Of a stretch of DNA of 64,000 nt, positions 1-11,500 are shown piece by piece (position 1 is the first letter of the stretch; each line of letters opens with the position of its first letter). The translations under genes were made by a program, and so were the position numbers. The DNA is from Hyphomicrobium sp. (lineage in GTDB: Bacteria > Pseudomonadota > Alphaproteobacteria > Rhizobiales > Hyphomicrobiaceae): NCBI GenBank assembly GCA_016716675.1, contig JADJVG010000033.1, positions 124,001 to 188,000 on the forward strand. The letters run 5' to 3'. Below the pieces are notes generated by a model. It was not told where the DNA came from. It saw only the letters and a list, made by a program, of their open reading frames with translations, and ran no database searches.

Positions 1-215
1 TTTGCGTGTGGCGGATTGGCTGCGGCGATGCACAAGGCTTTGCACTCCCGCATGAATCTCAACATTATGACCACAGACTTTCATGCCTCCTGCTGGCCAG
101 GGGGCGTTGGTGGTTGTGCTTCCTTGGCACCCAGCTGGGGACAATGGGCCAGCGTCCGGGTGCTCGATTTTTCATTCTGGAAGACTTGCGGGGGCGCGAC
201 GGGGGCAAGCCGATG

Positions 216-419
216 TCTATATATTCAAACGTGATGTTCCCGGTAAGTCCCGTCGGCACCCACATCGCATGGGCGATGTGCGCGAGCCCGATCGCGATTA
301 GATATTTGGGTTGCACCATTCCTGTCAGAAGTCCCGAAATCGGCATCAGGACAATCATCACCAATCCGCTGGGCGAGAGCGCCGGCCCTGCCAGCGTTGC
401 CGTGTATCCGAACGGCGTA
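216..419 (-). pseudogene. fragment of a DHA2-type MFS drug transporter
   Basis: The minus strand directly below the adhesin stop encodes about 70 residues that resemble the middle of EmrB-like DHA2 transporters: YTATLAG, then a hydrophobic helix containing VMIVLMPISG, then a second helix with KYLIAIGL. Similarity stops after ITFEYI, and the reading frame then turns into low-quality sequence. No start codon or flanking transporter sequence is visible in the window. I read it as a truncated relic rather than a working pump. Family assignment is by eye and moderate. Confidence 0.4.
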
Positions 420-3400
420 TTACCTCCCCGAATTGCCGCCAATCAGGGCACGGCCCAATTCACGGCTTTCACCTTCAGTCAGGATCGGCTCGGCATTCAG
501 CTGATCCCAGAACATTTTCGGTGTGTCGGCTCCAGTGCTATTGATCTTCAGTGGCTGCACCTCGCCAGTAACCGAGTTGATCCGGATTTCATTGCTGATG
601 CTGGCGCCATCCCGGAGGATACAGATGATGCGCAGATCCATTTCCTCTTCATTGGCGGCACGCTCACCCATAAGCAGGTTATTACCGGCGAAGCTTAGCC
701 AGTCAGGCAGCGGCCGCCCATCAGCCCGCTGAGCCTTCCACTCCAGAACCGAAGAAGCCAACACATCAAGTTCGTTATCGAGAGTGATGAAGAGTTTCTG
801 ATCGTGGACGAACGTCTCCACCTTGATCTGGGAATCTGCTGACGACGAAAGAACGAGCGAGAACGATTGAAGACCCTTCACCGCATATTCACTGGAACTA
901 TGAAGAACAGCAGGCCCGGTCGTCGTGTCATCGGATCTCTGGAGATCTGTCACAACATCGCTGATGATGCCAGCGACATGAATTCCAGAATTGCCCGTCG
1001 ACTGGCGAACGGTATCTAGAATGATGCCTCGTGTGTTGATTGCCTGAGAGTTCGTCAGCGAGCTGACCGTATCCAAAACGATTCCATCAACTTGAAGCTC
1101 CTGCTGCGTCGGCGGCAGTTCGATCACCTCGGCAGGTTCCCATCCCGTAGGATCGACCGGCGGCATCGCCACGCCCTGCACAACAACCGGCACTCTGGCT
1201 GTGGCAGTGCCACCCTGCCCATCACTGATCGTATAGGTGATGACATCATTACCTTCATACCCCGGATCAGCGATGTAGCTGATCGTGCCATCGCGATTGA
1301 CAGTCACTGTACCATGCTGCGCAACGGCGGAGACGACGCTCAGGGAATCCCTGTCGAGCCCGCCATCACGATCGTTTGCGAGAACTTTTATGACGACAGT
1401 ACGGCCAGTCTCCAGACTAACCGCCGTATCATCAACGGCGACTGGCGGCGGGTTGAGGATTGAGAGCGTGACGGTCGTGGTGACCGAGGCACCATCGGGA
1501 TCGGTCGCGGTGATGGTCAGCAGATACTCGCCGGGTGTACCGGTGTTGGTCAGCTGCGATGCATCGGCCGGCGGTGTGCCGGTGATGGCACCGGTATCTG
1601 GATCGATCGACAGCCATGCCGGCGTCGTCGCCGGGTCAAGCGTATAGACCAGCGGCTCGCCATCCGGATCGACAACGAAGTTCGAGACCACGATCGGCGT
1701 CAGTGGCTGACCGTCGTTGCGTGTCACATCGGGGATGATGTTGAGCGGATCTGTGGCAGGGATCGGGTTCTCTGGCGTGCCCGGGTTCGCCGGATCAATC
1801 ACGACAGGCGCATCATTCGCACCAACGATGGTGATGACGAGGGTTGCTGTGTCGGTGCCGCCATTGCCGTCAGAGACGGTGTAGGTGATGGTCTCGGTCG
1901 CCGTCTCATTGGCGTCGAGGCCGTTGTAAGCTGTGCCCGGCGCGAAGGTATAGGTGCCGTTGTCCTCAAGCGTAAGGATACCACCACCGGCCGTCGTGAA
2001 CGGAACGCCGATCGTCAATGCCGTACCGGCCTGGTTGGCGGCCGTGACGGACAGGGGATCACTATCGGGCCCAGCATCCGCGTCACCGGTTACCGGATCA
2101 GTGATCAGGTTGCCCGAGACAGAGACCGCGTCTTCGCCAACGGGTGCTGCATCATCAACGGCAACCGGCGGCAGGTTGAGAATCGACAGGGTGACGGTGG
2201 TTATCACCGACGTGCCATCGGGGTCTGTCGCGGTGATGGTCAGCAGATACTCGCCGGGTGTACCGGTGTTGGTCAGCTGCGAAGCGTCGGCCGGCGGTGT
2301 GCCGGTGATGGCACCGGTATCTGGATCGATCGACAGCCATGCCGGCGTTGTTGCCGGATCAAGCGTATAGACCAGCGGCTCACCGTCCGGATCGACGACG
2401 AAGTTGGAGACCACGATCGGGGTTAGCGCCGTGCCATCCGACGTCGTCACATCGGGGATGATGTTCAACGGATCTGTGGCAGGGATCGGGTTCTCTGGCG
2501 TGCCTGGGTTCGCCGGATCGATCACCACAGGCGCATCGTTAGCGCCAACGATGGTGATAACCAACGTCGCGGTGTCGGTACCGCCATTGCCGTCGGAGAC
2601 GGTGTAGGTGATGGTCTCGGTCGCCGTCTCATTGGCGTCGAGGCCGTTGTAAGCTGTGCCCGGCGCGAAGGTATAGGTGCCGTTGGCTTCAAGCGTGAGG
2701 ATGCCACCACCTGCGGTCGTGAACGGAACGCCGATCGTCAGCGCGTTGCCGGCCTGATTAGCAGCCGTGACGGTCAGGGGATCACTATCGGGCGCAGTAT
2801 CAGCGTCACCGGTTACCGGATCGGTGATCAGGTTGCCCGAGACAGAGACCGCGTCTTCGCCAACGGGTGCTGCATCATCAACGGCGACCGGCGGCAGGTT
2901 GAGAATCGACAGGGTGACGGTGGTTATCACCGACGTGCCATCGGGATCGGTCGCGGTGATGGTCAGCAGGTACTCACCGGGTGTACCGGTGTTGGTCAGC
3001 TGCGATGCGTCTGCCGGCGGTGTACCGGTGATGGCACCGGTATCTGGATCGATCGACAGCCATGCCGGCGTCGTCGCCGGGTCAAGCGTATAGACCAGCG
3101 GCTCACCGTCCGGATCGACGACGAAGTTGGAGACCACGATCGGGGTTAGCGCCGTGCCATCCGACGTCGTCACATCGGGGATGATGTTCAACGGATCTGT
3201 GGCAGGGATCGGGTTCTCTGGCGTGCCTGGGTTCGCCGGATCAATCACGACAGGCGCATCATTCGCACCAACGATGGTGATAACCAACGTCGCGGTGTCG
3301 GTGCCGCCATTGCCGTCAGAGACGGTGTAGGTGATGGTCTCGGTCGCCGTCTCATTGGCGTCGAGGCCGTTGTAAGCTGTGCCCGGCGCGAAGGTATAGG

Positions 3401-3830
3401 TGCCGTTGTCCTCAAGCGTAAGGATACCACCACCGGCCGTCGTGAACGGAACGCCGATCGTCAATGCCGTGCCGGCTTGGTTGGCGGCCGTGACAGTCAA
3501 CGGATCGCTATCGGGCGCGGTATCGGCATCACCGGTTACCGGATCAGTGATCAGGTTGCCGGAGACAGAGACCGCGTCTTCGCCAACGGGTGCTGCATCA
3601 TCAACGGCAACCGGCGGCAGGTTGAGAATCGACAGCGTCACGGTCGTGGTGACCGAGGCACCATCGGGATCTGTCGCGGTGATGGTCAGCAGATACTCGC
3701 CGGGTGTACCGGTGTTGGTCAGCTGCGAAGCGTCGGCCGGCGGTGTGCCGGTGATGGCACCGGTATCTGGGTCGATCGACAGCCATGCCGGCGTCGTCGC
3801 CGGGATCAAGCGTATAGACCAGCGGCTCAC
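420..3830 (-). CDS. giant repeat adhesin, C-terminal piece
   Basis: This is the last of five consecutive minus-strand frames that together make one giant surface protein. It holds about three of the 241-residue tandem units, each an Ig-like part (AWLSIDPDTGAITGTPPAD) followed by a VCBS-like part (ITYTVSDGNGGTDTATLVI). A final bacterial Ig-like domain and a unique C-terminal tail of about 250 residues follow. The tail includes a cadherin-like stretch (PLPDWLSFAGNNLL) and ends in IGGNSGR and a stop at 420. I see no RTX nonapeptide run. The frame is separated from the upstream piece by an extra G near 3802 (CCGGGATCAAG against CCGGATCAAG in sister repeats), so the break is probably a sequencing error. 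Confidence 0.8.
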   Translation of the reverse strand: MSRWSIRLIPATTPAWLSIDPDTGAITGTPPADASQLTNTGTPGEYLLTITATDPDGASVTTTVTLSILNLPPVAVDDAAPVGEDAVSVSGNLITDPVTGDADTAPDSDPLTVTAANQAGTALTIGVPFTTAGGGILTLEDNGTYTFAPGTAYNGLDANETATETITYTVSDGNGGTDTATLVITIVGANDAPVVIDPANPGTPENPIPATDPLNIIPDVTTSDGTALTPIVVSNFVVDPDGEPLVYTLDPATTPAWLSIDPDTGAITGTPPADASQLTNTGTPGEYLLTITATDPDGTSVITTVTLSILNLPPVAVDDAAPVGEDAVSVSGNLITDPVTGDADTAPDSDPLTVTAANQAGNALTIGVPFTTAGGGILTLEANGTYTFAPGTAYNGLDANETATETITYTVSDGNGGTDTATLVITIVGANDAPVVIDPANPGTPENPIPATDPLNIIPDVTTSDGTALTPIVVSNFVVDPDGEPLVYTLDPATTPAWLSIDPDTGAITGTPPADASQLTNTGTPGEYLLTITATDPDGTSVITTVTLSILNLPPVAVDDAAPVGEDAVSVSGNLITDPVTGDADAGPDSDPLSVTAANQAGTALTIGVPFTTAGGGILTLEDNGTYTFAPGTAYNGLDANETATETITYTVSDGNGGTDTATLVITIVGANDAPVVIDPANPGTPENPIPATDPLNIIPDVTRNDGQPLTPIVVSNFVVDPDGEPLVYTLDPATTPAWLSIDPDTGAITGTPPADASQLTNTGTPGEYLLTITATDPDGASVTTTVTLSILNPPPVAVDDTAVSLETGRTVVIKVLANDRDGGLDRDSLSVVSAVAQHGTVTVNRDGTISYIADPGYEGNDVITYTISDGQGGTATARVPVVVQGVAMPPVDPTGWEPAEVIELPPTQQELQVDGIVLDTVSSLTNSQAINTRGIILDTVRQSTGNSGIHVAGIISDVVTDLQRSDDTTTGPAVLHSSSEYAVKGLQSFSLVLSSSADSQIKVETFVHDQKLFITLDNELDVLASSVLEWKAQRADGRPLPDWLSFAGNNLLMGERAANEEEMDLRIICILRDGASISNEIRINSVTGEVQPLKINSTGADTPKMFWDQLNAEPILTEGESRELGRALIGGNSGR

Positions 3831-5053
3831 CGTCCGGATCGACGACGAAGTTGGAGACCACGATCGGGGTTAGCGCCGTGCCATCCGACGTCGTCACATC
3901 GGGGATGATGTTCAACGGATCTGTGGCGGGGATCGGGTTCTCCTGGCGTACCCGGGTTCGCCGGGTCGATCACGACGGGCGCATCATTCGCGCCAACGAT
4001 GGTGATGACGAGCGTTGCAGTGTCTGTGCCGCCGTTGCCGTCAGAGACGGTGTAGGTGATGGTCTCTGTCGCCGTCTCATTGGCGTCGAGGCCGTTGTAA
4101 GCTGTGCCCGGCGCGAAGGTATAGGTGCCGTTGGCCTCAAGCGTGAGGATGCCACCACCGGCCGTCGTGAACGGAACGCCGATCGTCAATGCCGTGCCGG
4201 CTTGGTTGGCGGCCGTGACAGTCAACGGATCGCTATCGGGCGCGGTATCGGCATCACCGGTTACCGGATCAGTGATCAGGTTGCCGGAGACAGAGACCGC
4301 GTCTTCGCCAACGGGTGCTGCATCATCAACGGCGACCGGCGGCAGGTTGAGAATCGACAGGGTGACGGTGGTTATCACCGACGTGCCATCGGGATCGGTC
4401 GCGGTGATGGTCAGCAGATACTCGCCGGGTGTACCGGTGTTGGTCAGCTGCGAAGCGTCAGCCGGCGGTGTACCGGTGATCGCACCGGTATCCGGGTCGA
4501 TCGACAGCCATGCCGGCGTCGTCGCCGGATCAAGCGTATAGACCAGCGGCTCACCGTCCGGATCGACGACGAAGTTGGAGACCACGATCGGGGTTAGCGC
4601 CGTGCCATCCGACGTCGTCACATCGGGGATGATGTTCAACGGATCTGTGGCGGGGATCGGGTTCTCTGGCGTGCCTGGGTTCGCCGGATCAATCACGACA
4701 GGCGCATCATTCGCACCAACGATGGTGATAACCAACGTCGCGGTGTCGGTGCCGCCGTTGCCGTCAGAGACGGTGTAGGTGATGGTCTCGGTCGCCGTCT
4801 CATTGGCGTCGAGGCCGTTGTAAGCTGTGCCCGGCGCGAAGGTATAGGTGCCGTTGGCCTCAAGCGTGAGGATACCACCACCGGCCGTCGTGAACGGAAC
4901 GCCGATCGTCAATGCCGTGCCGGCCTGGTTGGCGGCCGTGACAGTCAACGGATCGCTATCGGGCGCGGTATCGGCATCACCGGTTACCGGATCAGTGATC
5001 AGGTTGCCCGGAGACAGAGACCGCGTCTTCGCCAACGGGTGCTGCATCATCAA
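3827..5053 (-). CDS. giant repeat adhesin, fourth piece
   Basis: About 1.7 copies of the 241-residue Ig-like/VCBS-like unit in a third frame. The unit is nearly identical to its neighbours, so the exact positions of the frame changes can be read by comparing copies: an extra C near 3942 (TCCTGGCG against TCTGGCG) and an extra G near 5010 (GCCCGGAGACAG against GCCCGAGACAG). Both are one-base length changes in short homopolymers. The apparent start codon at 5053 has no meaning of its own. This is interior sequence of the adhesin running from 21105 to 420. Confidence 0.75.
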   Translation of the reverse strand: MMMQHPLAKTRSLSPGNLITDPVTGDADTAPDSDPLTVTAANQAGTALTIGVPFTTAGGGILTLEANGTYTFAPGTAYNGLDANETATETITYTVSDGNGGTDTATLVITIVGANDAPVVIDPANPGTPENPIPATDPLNIIPDVTTSDGTALTPIVVSNFVVDPDGEPLVYTLDPATTPAWLSIDPDTGAITGTPPADASQLTNTGTPGEYLLTITATDPDGTSVITTVTLSILNLPPVAVDDAAPVGEDAVSVSGNLITDPVTGDADTAPDSDPLTVTAANQAGTALTIGVPFTTAGGGILTLEANGTYTFAPGTAYNGLDANETATETITYTVSDGNGGTDTATLVITIVGANDAPVVIDPANPGTPGEPDPRHRSVEHHPRCDDVGWHGANPDRGLQLRRRSGR

Positions 5054-8000
5054 CGGCGACCGGCGGCAGGTTGAGAATCGACAGGGTGACGGTGGTTATC
5101 ACCGACGCGCCATCGGGGTCTGTCGCGGTGATGGTCAGCAGGTACTCACCGGGTGTACCGGTGTTGGTCAGCTGCGATGCATCGGCCGGCGGTGTGCCGG
5201 TGATGGCACCGGTATCCGGGTCGATCGACAGCCATGCCGGCGTCGTCGCCGGATCAAGCGTATAGACCAGCGGCTCGCCATCCGGATCGACAACGAAGTT
5301 GGAGACCACAATCGGGGTTAGCGCCGTGCCATCCGACGTCGTCACATCGGGGATGATGTTCAACGGATCTGTGGCAGGGATCGGGTTCTCTGGCGTACCC
5401 GGGTTCGCCGGATCGATCACGACAGGCGCATCATTCGCGCCAACGATGGTGATGACCAACGTTGCTGTGTCTGTGCCGCCATTGCCGTCGGAGACGGTGT
5501 AGGTGATGGTCTCGGTCGCCGTCTCATTGGCGTCGAGGCCGTTGTAAGCTGTGCCCGGCGCGAAGGTATAGGTGCCGTTGTCCTCAAGCGTAAGGATACC
5601 ACCACCGGCCGTCGTGAACGGAACGCCGATCGTCAGCGCGTTGCCGGCCTGATTAGCAGCCGTGACGGTCAGGGGATCACTATCGGGCGCGGTATCAGCA
5701 TCACCGGTTACCGGATCAGTGATCAGGTTGCCCGAGACGGAGACCGCGTCTTCGCCAACCGGTGCTGCATCATCGACAGCGACCGGCGGCAGGTTGAGAA
5801 TCGACAGGGTGACGGTGGTTATCACCGACGTGCCATCGGGGTCTGTCGCGGTGATGGTCAGCAGGTACTCACCGGGTGTACCGGTGTTGGTCAGCTGCGA
5901 CGCGTCAGCCGGCGGTGTACCGGTGATCGCACCGGTATCCGGGTCGATGGATAGCCATGCCGGCGTCGTTGCCGGATCAAGCGTATAGACCAGCGGCTCA
6001 CCGTCCGGATCGACGACGAAGTTGGAGACCACAAGCGGGGTTAGTGGCTGACCGTCGTTGCGTGTCACATCGGGGATGATGTTCAACGGATCTGTGGCAG
6101 GGATCGGGTTCTCTGGCGTGCCCGGGTTCGCCGGATCGATCACGACAGGCGCATCATTCGCACCAACGATGGTGATAACCAACGTCGCGGTGTCGGTGCC
6201 GCCATTGCCGTCAGAGACGGTGTAGGTGATGGTCTCGGTCGCCGTCTCATTGGCGTCGAGGCCGTTGTAAGCTGTGCCCGGCGCGAAGGTATAGGTGCCG
6301 TTGTCCTCAAGCGTAAGGATACCACCACCGGCCGTCGTGAACGGAACGCCGATCGTCAATGCCGTGCCGGCTTGGTTGGCGGCCGTGACAGTCAACGGAT
6401 CGCTATCGGGCGCGGTATCGGCATCACCGGTTACCGGATCAGTGATCAGGTTGCCGGAGACAGAGACCGCGTCTTCGCCAACGGGTGCTGCATCATCAAC
6501 GGCGACCGGCGGCAGGTTGAGAATCGACAGGGTGACGGTGGTTATCACCGACGTGCCATCGGGGTCTGTCGCGGTGATGGTCAGCAGGTACTCACCGGGT
6601 GTACCGGTGTTGGTCAGCTGCGATGCATCGGCCGGCGGTGTGCCGGTGATGGCACCGGTATCTGGATCGATCGACAGCCATGCCGGCGTCGTCGCCGGAT
6701 CAAGCGTATAGACCAGCGGCTCACCGTCCGGATCGACGACGAAGTTGGAGACCACAATCGGGGTTAGCGCCGTGCCATCCGACGTTGTCACATCGGGGAT
6801 GATGTTCAGCGGATCTGTGGCAGAGATCGGGTTCTCTGGCGTACCCGGGTTCGCCGGGTCGATCACGACAGGCGCATCATTCGCACCAACGATGGTGATA
6901 ACCAACGTCGCGGTGTCGGTGCCGCCATTGCCGTCAGAGACGGTGTAGGTGATGGTCTCGGTCGCCGTCTCATTGGCGTCGAGGCCGTTGTAAGCTGTGC
7001 CCGGCGCGAAGGTATAGGTGCCGTTGTCCTCAAGCGTAAGGATACCACCACCGGCCGTCGTGAACGGAACGCCGATCGTCAATGCCGTGCCGGCCTGGTT
7101 GGCGGCCGTGACAGTCAACGGATCGCTATCGGGCGCGGTATCAGCGTCACCGGTTACCGGATCGGTGATCAGGTTGCCCGAGACAGAGACCGCGTCTTCG
7201 CCAACGGGTGCTGCATCATCAACGGCAACCGGCGGCAGGTTGAGAATCGACAGCGTCACGGTGGTTATCACCGACGTGCCATCGGGGTCTGTCGCGGTGA
7301 TGGTCAGCAGGTACTCACCGGGTGTACCGGTGTTGGTCAGCTGCGATGCATCGGCCGGCGGTGTGCCGGTGATGGCACCGGTATCTGGATCGATCGACAG
7401 CCATGCCGGCGTCGTCGCCGGGTCAAGCGTATAGACCAGCGGCTCACCGTCCGGATCGACGACGAAGTTGGAGACCACGATCGGGGTTAGCGCCGTGCCA
7501 TCCGACGTCGTCACATCGGGGATGATGTTCAACGGATCTGTGGCAGGGATCGGGTTCTCTGGCGTACCTGGGTTCGCCGGGTCGATCACCACAGGCGCAT
7601 CGTTAGCACCAACGATGGTGATGACGAGCGTCGCGGTGTCGGTGCCGCCATTGCCGTCGGAGACGGTGTAGGTGACGGTCTCGGTCGCCGTCTCATTGGC
7701 GTCGAGGCCGTTGTAAGCTGTGCCCGGCGCGAAGGTATAGGTGCCGTTGGCCTCAAGCGTGAGGATGCCACCACCGGCCGTCGTGAACGGTACGCCAATC
7801 GTCAGCGCCGTACCGGCTTGGTTGGCGGCCGTGACAGTCAACGGATCGCTATCGGGCGCGGTATCAGCGTCACCGGTTACCGGATCAGTGATCAGGTTGC
7901 CCGAGACAGAGACCGCGTCTTCGCCAACGGGTGCTGCATCATCAACGGCGACCGGCGGCAGGTTGAGAATCGACAGGGTGACGGTGGTTATCACCGACGT

Positions 8001-8528
8001 GCCATCGGGGTCTGTCGCGGTGATGGTCAGCAGATACTCGCCGGGTGTACCGGTGTTGGTCAGCTGCGAAGCGTCAGCCGGCGGTGTACCGGTGATCGCA
8101 CCGGTATCTGGATCGATCGACAGCCATGCCGGCGTTGTTGCCGGATCAAGCGTATAGACCAGCGGCTCACCGTCCGGATCGACGACGAAGTTGGAGACCA
8201 CAATCGGGGTTAGTGGCTGACCGTCGTTGCGTGTCACATCGGGGATGATGTTCAACGGATCTGTGGCAGGGATCGGGTTCTCTGGCGTACCCGGGTTCGC
8301 CGGGTCGATCACGACAGGCGCATCGTTAGCACCAACGATGGTGATGACGAGCGTTGCAGTGTCTGTGCCGCCGTTGCCGTCAGAGACGGTGTAGGTGATG
8401 GTCTCTGTCGCCGTCTCATTGGCGTCGAGGCCGTTGTAAGCTGTGCCCGGCGCGAAGGTATAGGTGCCGTTGGCCTCAAGCGTGAGGATGCCACCACCGG
8501 CCGTCGTGAACGGCGTACCAATCGTCAA
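4992..8528 (-). CDS. giant repeat adhesin, third piece
   Basis: About five tandem 241-residue units in one open frame. Two unit variants alternate at the junction between the VCBS-like and Ig-like parts: one reads DVTTSDGTALTPIVV, the other DVTRNDGQPLTPIVV. Repeat copies differ by only a few percent at the DNA level, which points to recent duplication or gene conversion. The 5' break near 8563 is a missing G in a run (CAGGGATCA against CAGGGGATCA in other copies). The pieces should be merged when the protein is analysed. Confidence 0.75.
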   Translation of the reverse strand: MTIGTPFTTAGGGILTLEANGTYTFAPGTAYNGLDANETATETITYTVSDGNGGTDTATLVITIVGANDAPVVIDPANPGTPENPIPATDPLNIIPDVTRNDGQPLTPIVVSNFVVDPDGEPLVYTLDPATTPAWLSIDPDTGAITGTPPADASQLTNTGTPGEYLLTITATDPDGTSVITTVTLSILNLPPVAVDDAAPVGEDAVSVSGNLITDPVTGDADTAPDSDPLTVTAANQAGTALTIGVPFTTAGGGILTLEANGTYTFAPGTAYNGLDANETATETVTYTVSDGNGGTDTATLVITIVGANDAPVVIDPANPGTPENPIPATDPLNIIPDVTTSDGTALTPIVVSNFVVDPDGEPLVYTLDPATTPAWLSIDPDTGAITGTPPADASQLTNTGTPGEYLLTITATDPDGTSVITTVTLSILNLPPVAVDDAAPVGEDAVSVSGNLITDPVTGDADTAPDSDPLTVTAANQAGTALTIGVPFTTAGGGILTLEDNGTYTFAPGTAYNGLDANETATETITYTVSDGNGGTDTATLVITIVGANDAPVVIDPANPGTPENPISATDPLNIIPDVTTSDGTALTPIVVSNFVVDPDGEPLVYTLDPATTPAWLSIDPDTGAITGTPPADASQLTNTGTPGEYLLTITATDPDGTSVITTVTLSILNLPPVAVDDAAPVGEDAVSVSGNLITDPVTGDADTAPDSDPLTVTAANQAGTALTIGVPFTTAGGGILTLEDNGTYTFAPGTAYNGLDANETATETITYTVSDGNGGTDTATLVITIVGANDAPVVIDPANPGTPENPIPATDPLNIIPDVTRNDGQPLTPLVVSNFVVDPDGEPLVYTLDPATTPAWLSIDPDTGAITGTPPADASQLTNTGTPGEYLLTITATDPDGTSVITTVTLSILNLPPVAVDDAAPVGEDAVSVSGNLITDPVTGDADTAPDSDPLTVTAANQAGNALTIGVPFTTAGGGILTLEDNGTYTFAPGTAYNGLDANETATETITYTVSDGNGGTDTATLVITIVGANDAPVVIDPANPGTPENPIPATDPLNIIPDVTTSDGTALTPIVVSNFVVDPDGEPLVYTLDPATTPAWLSIDPDTGAITGTPPADASQLTNTGTPGEYLLTITATDPDGASVITTVTLSILNLPPVAVDDAAPVGEDAVSVSGQPDH

Positions 8529-8560
8529 TGTCGTGCCGGCCTGATTAGCAGCCGTGACGG

Positions 8561-11500
8561 TCAGGGATCACTATCGGGCGCAGTATCAGCATCACCGGTC
8601 ACCGGATCGGTGATCAGGTTGCCGGAGACAGAGACCGCGTCTTCGCCAACGGGTGCTGCATCATCAACGGCGACCGGCGGCAGGTTGAGAATCGACAGGG
8701 TGACGGTGGTTATCACCGACGTGCCATCGGGGTCTGTCGCGGTGATGGTCAGCAGATACTCGCCGGGTGTACCGGTGTTGGTCAGCTGCGAAGCGTCAGC
8801 CGGCGGTGTACCGGTGATCGCACCGGTATCTGGGTCGATCGACAGCCATGCGGGTGTTGTCGCCGGATCAAGCGTATAGACCAGCGGCTCGCCATCCGGA
8901 TCGACAACGAAGTTGGAGACCACAATCGGGGTTAGCGCCGTGCCATCCGACGTTGTCACATCGGGGATGATGTTCAACGGATCTGTGGCAGGGATCGGGT
9001 TCTCTGGCGTGCCCGGGTTCGCCGGGTCGATCACGACGGGCGCATCATTCGCGCCAACGATGGTGATGACCAGCGTTGCTGTGTCGGTACCGCCGTCACT
9101 GTCGGTGATCTGGTAGGTGAAGACGTCGGTGACAACCTCGCCGCGGGCCAATCCCTGAATGGCATCGCTGGAGTTGTCGAGAACGTAGCTGTAGGCGCCA
9201 TTGCCGTCGAGCGTGAGGGTGCCGTAGTTGCCGGCCAGTCCGGTGCCGACAGCGGATCCGGATCCGACGACGGAGCCCGTACCGGGGACGACGCCTGTGA
9301 CCGACGTGGCGGTGCTGTCGGCGCCCACGATGTCGTTGCTGGTGACGACGTTGCCGGCCGCGGTCGTGGTGCCGTCCTCTGACACGGTGTCCGTGTCGTC
9401 GGCCGCTTGCGGTGCATCGTCGGTGACGGCGATGGCGAGTGTCCCGAGCCCGGTATCGCCGAGGCTGTCCGTGACCGAGACCGCGATCAGGTCGCTAACG
9501 GCACCGCCGCTGTGATCGACGTTTCCGGAGAGCGTATAGCTGTAATCGACGTGTCCGGTCAGGGTGTTGAAGCCGTTGATCACGATGCTGCCGTAGCTGG
9601 TGGCGATCGTGATAGGTGTCGTTGCGCTACCTGCGAGGTCTGCGGCGGCAATCGTGGTGCCACCGACGGTGATGTAATTGAGCCCTTTGGGTGTTAGCGC
9701 CTGGAATGAGCCAACCAGTGTTTCGCCGGCTCCGGCGGCATTGCTGCCCGAGGCGAGGTCGGATTCCAGCACGGAGCCATCCGAGCCACCGACCGTGCCG
9801 TCGCTAAGGCCGATGACGGCAGGCGTTCCGTAGATCGTCAGCGTCAGCGTCGCGGTGGCGGCATCGCCGTCGCTGTCGGTAATCTGGTAGGTGAAGACGT
9901 CGATGGCGTTGGTGTTTGTTCCGAGACCTGCAATGGTGGGGTTGGCAAAGTCGGGGGTATAAACGTAGGAGCCATCAGCATTGAGCACCAGTTCGCCGTA
10001 GGAACCGGTTATGGCCGTCCCGACATTGGCCGAGTTCGGTGTTCCTGCTCCGGCGGCGACGCCCGTGACGGGCGTGGCAGTGCTGTCGGCGCCGATCGAA
10101 TCGGCGACGCCATCGGCGGTGTTGGGATCGTTACCCGGCTCGGTTCCGGTGAACACGTTGCCGTGGGCGATGCTGGATGGATTGCCAGCCGTGCTGACGG
10201 TCTCGTCACTGTCGTTGCGCGCGATCGGCGCGTCGTCAACGATAAAGATCACAAGCGTGGTGGTCGTCGCGTCTCCGTCGACGTCTGTCAGAACGAGGTC
10301 AACCTGCTCACTGACACTGCCGGCTGATTGGTCGGCGGCGGAGGTCAGGGTATAGGCATAGCTTACGGCGCCGGTGGCGGAATCGTAGCCATTTATCTCG
10401 AGCGTTCCATAGGCGGTGCCGATCGACACCGGTGTGGTGTTGGTGGCAGCGAGTTGCGCGGCCGTCAGCGTGGTGCCACCGATGTTGAGCGAGGCGAGTC
10501 CATCGATGACCGCGATCGTGAACGTTTCGGAGAGTGTTTCTCCTGTGCCGCTCGGCGCCGACCCGGATGCTAGGTTGCTTTCCGCGACCGAGCCGTCGGT
10601 GCGGGTGATGGCGCCATCGAAGAGATCCGAGATGGTGACAGCGTCGTTGGTGCCAACAATGGTGATGGTGAGCGTCGCGGTGGCGGTGCCGCCGTTGCCG
10701 TCGGACACGGTGTACGTGATCGTCTCGGTGGCTGACTCGGTCGTGCCGAGGTCATCATATGCGTGGTTGGGATCGTAGGTGAGCGTGCCGTTGCCGTCCA
10801 TCGTCAGAAGTGCGCCGGAGGGCAGCGTGATGCTGGTGCCGGGCGTATAGGTCAGACCATTGATCTCCACGACCGTCAGCGTATCGCCGTCCACGTCGCT
10901 GTCCTGACCGGCGGTGCCGGGGGTGACGTCGCCGGAGACAACCGAATCTTGATCCGTCGATAACGTTTCGTCGACAGCTGATGGGGCATCGTTGACGGCG
11001 GTGACGGAGAGCGTCAGCGTCGAGGTGTCGGTACCGCCGTTGCCGTCGGAGACGGTGTAGGTGACGACGGGAAGCGTGCCGTTGTAGTTGGCGATCGGGA
11101 CGAAGGTGTAGCTGCCGTCGCTGTTGATGGTCAGCGCGCCGACGCCGCTGATCGTATAGGCACTGTCGACCGTGAACGGGCCGGTCTGGCCGGCGATCGT
11201 GAAGGCGCTGATAGTCAGTGTAGTGCTATCGACATCGGTCGCGTTGGCGAGCAGGCCAGACGCTGCCGAGACGGTGAGCGTTGTATCCTCGGTGGTCGAT
11301 TTGGTCTCGTTGCCATCGACCGGAGGGTCGTTGACGGTGGTGACGGCGAGGTTGATCACCGCAGTGTCGGTCTGGTTATGGCCGTCCGAGAGCGTGTAGG
11401 TGATCGGCGGAACCGTACCGTAGTAGTTCAACGCCGGCACAAAGGTCAGCTCGCCCGTTGAGGTGAGCGTCAAAGTGCCAATGGTGTTGCCGCCGACGAT

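Larger units (their letters stand above)
1650..9110 (-). repeat. tandem array of 723-bp units inside the adhesin gene
   Basis: The same landmark (GGAGACCAC followed by an ATCGG-like run) recurs near 2408, 3131, 3855, 4579, 5303, 6026, 6749, 7472, 8195 and 8917, a spacing of 723 or 724 bp. A 723-bp unit encodes 241 residues, one Ig-like plus one VCBS-like domain. Copies are nearly identical, with two variants of one junction. The 724-bp spacings mark the places where an extra base breaks the reading frame. Confidence 0.95.

Noticed and set aside
1950..8880. Plus-strand repeated frames of 60-160 residues across the adhesin
   Set aside because: They are antisense shadows of the minus-strand repeats, with no start signals and no recognisable domain.
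1650..9110. CRISPR array or IS copies behind the regular repeats
   Set aside because: The 723-bp unit is in-frame protein-coding sequence with Ig-like and VCBS-like domains and has no spacers or transposase.
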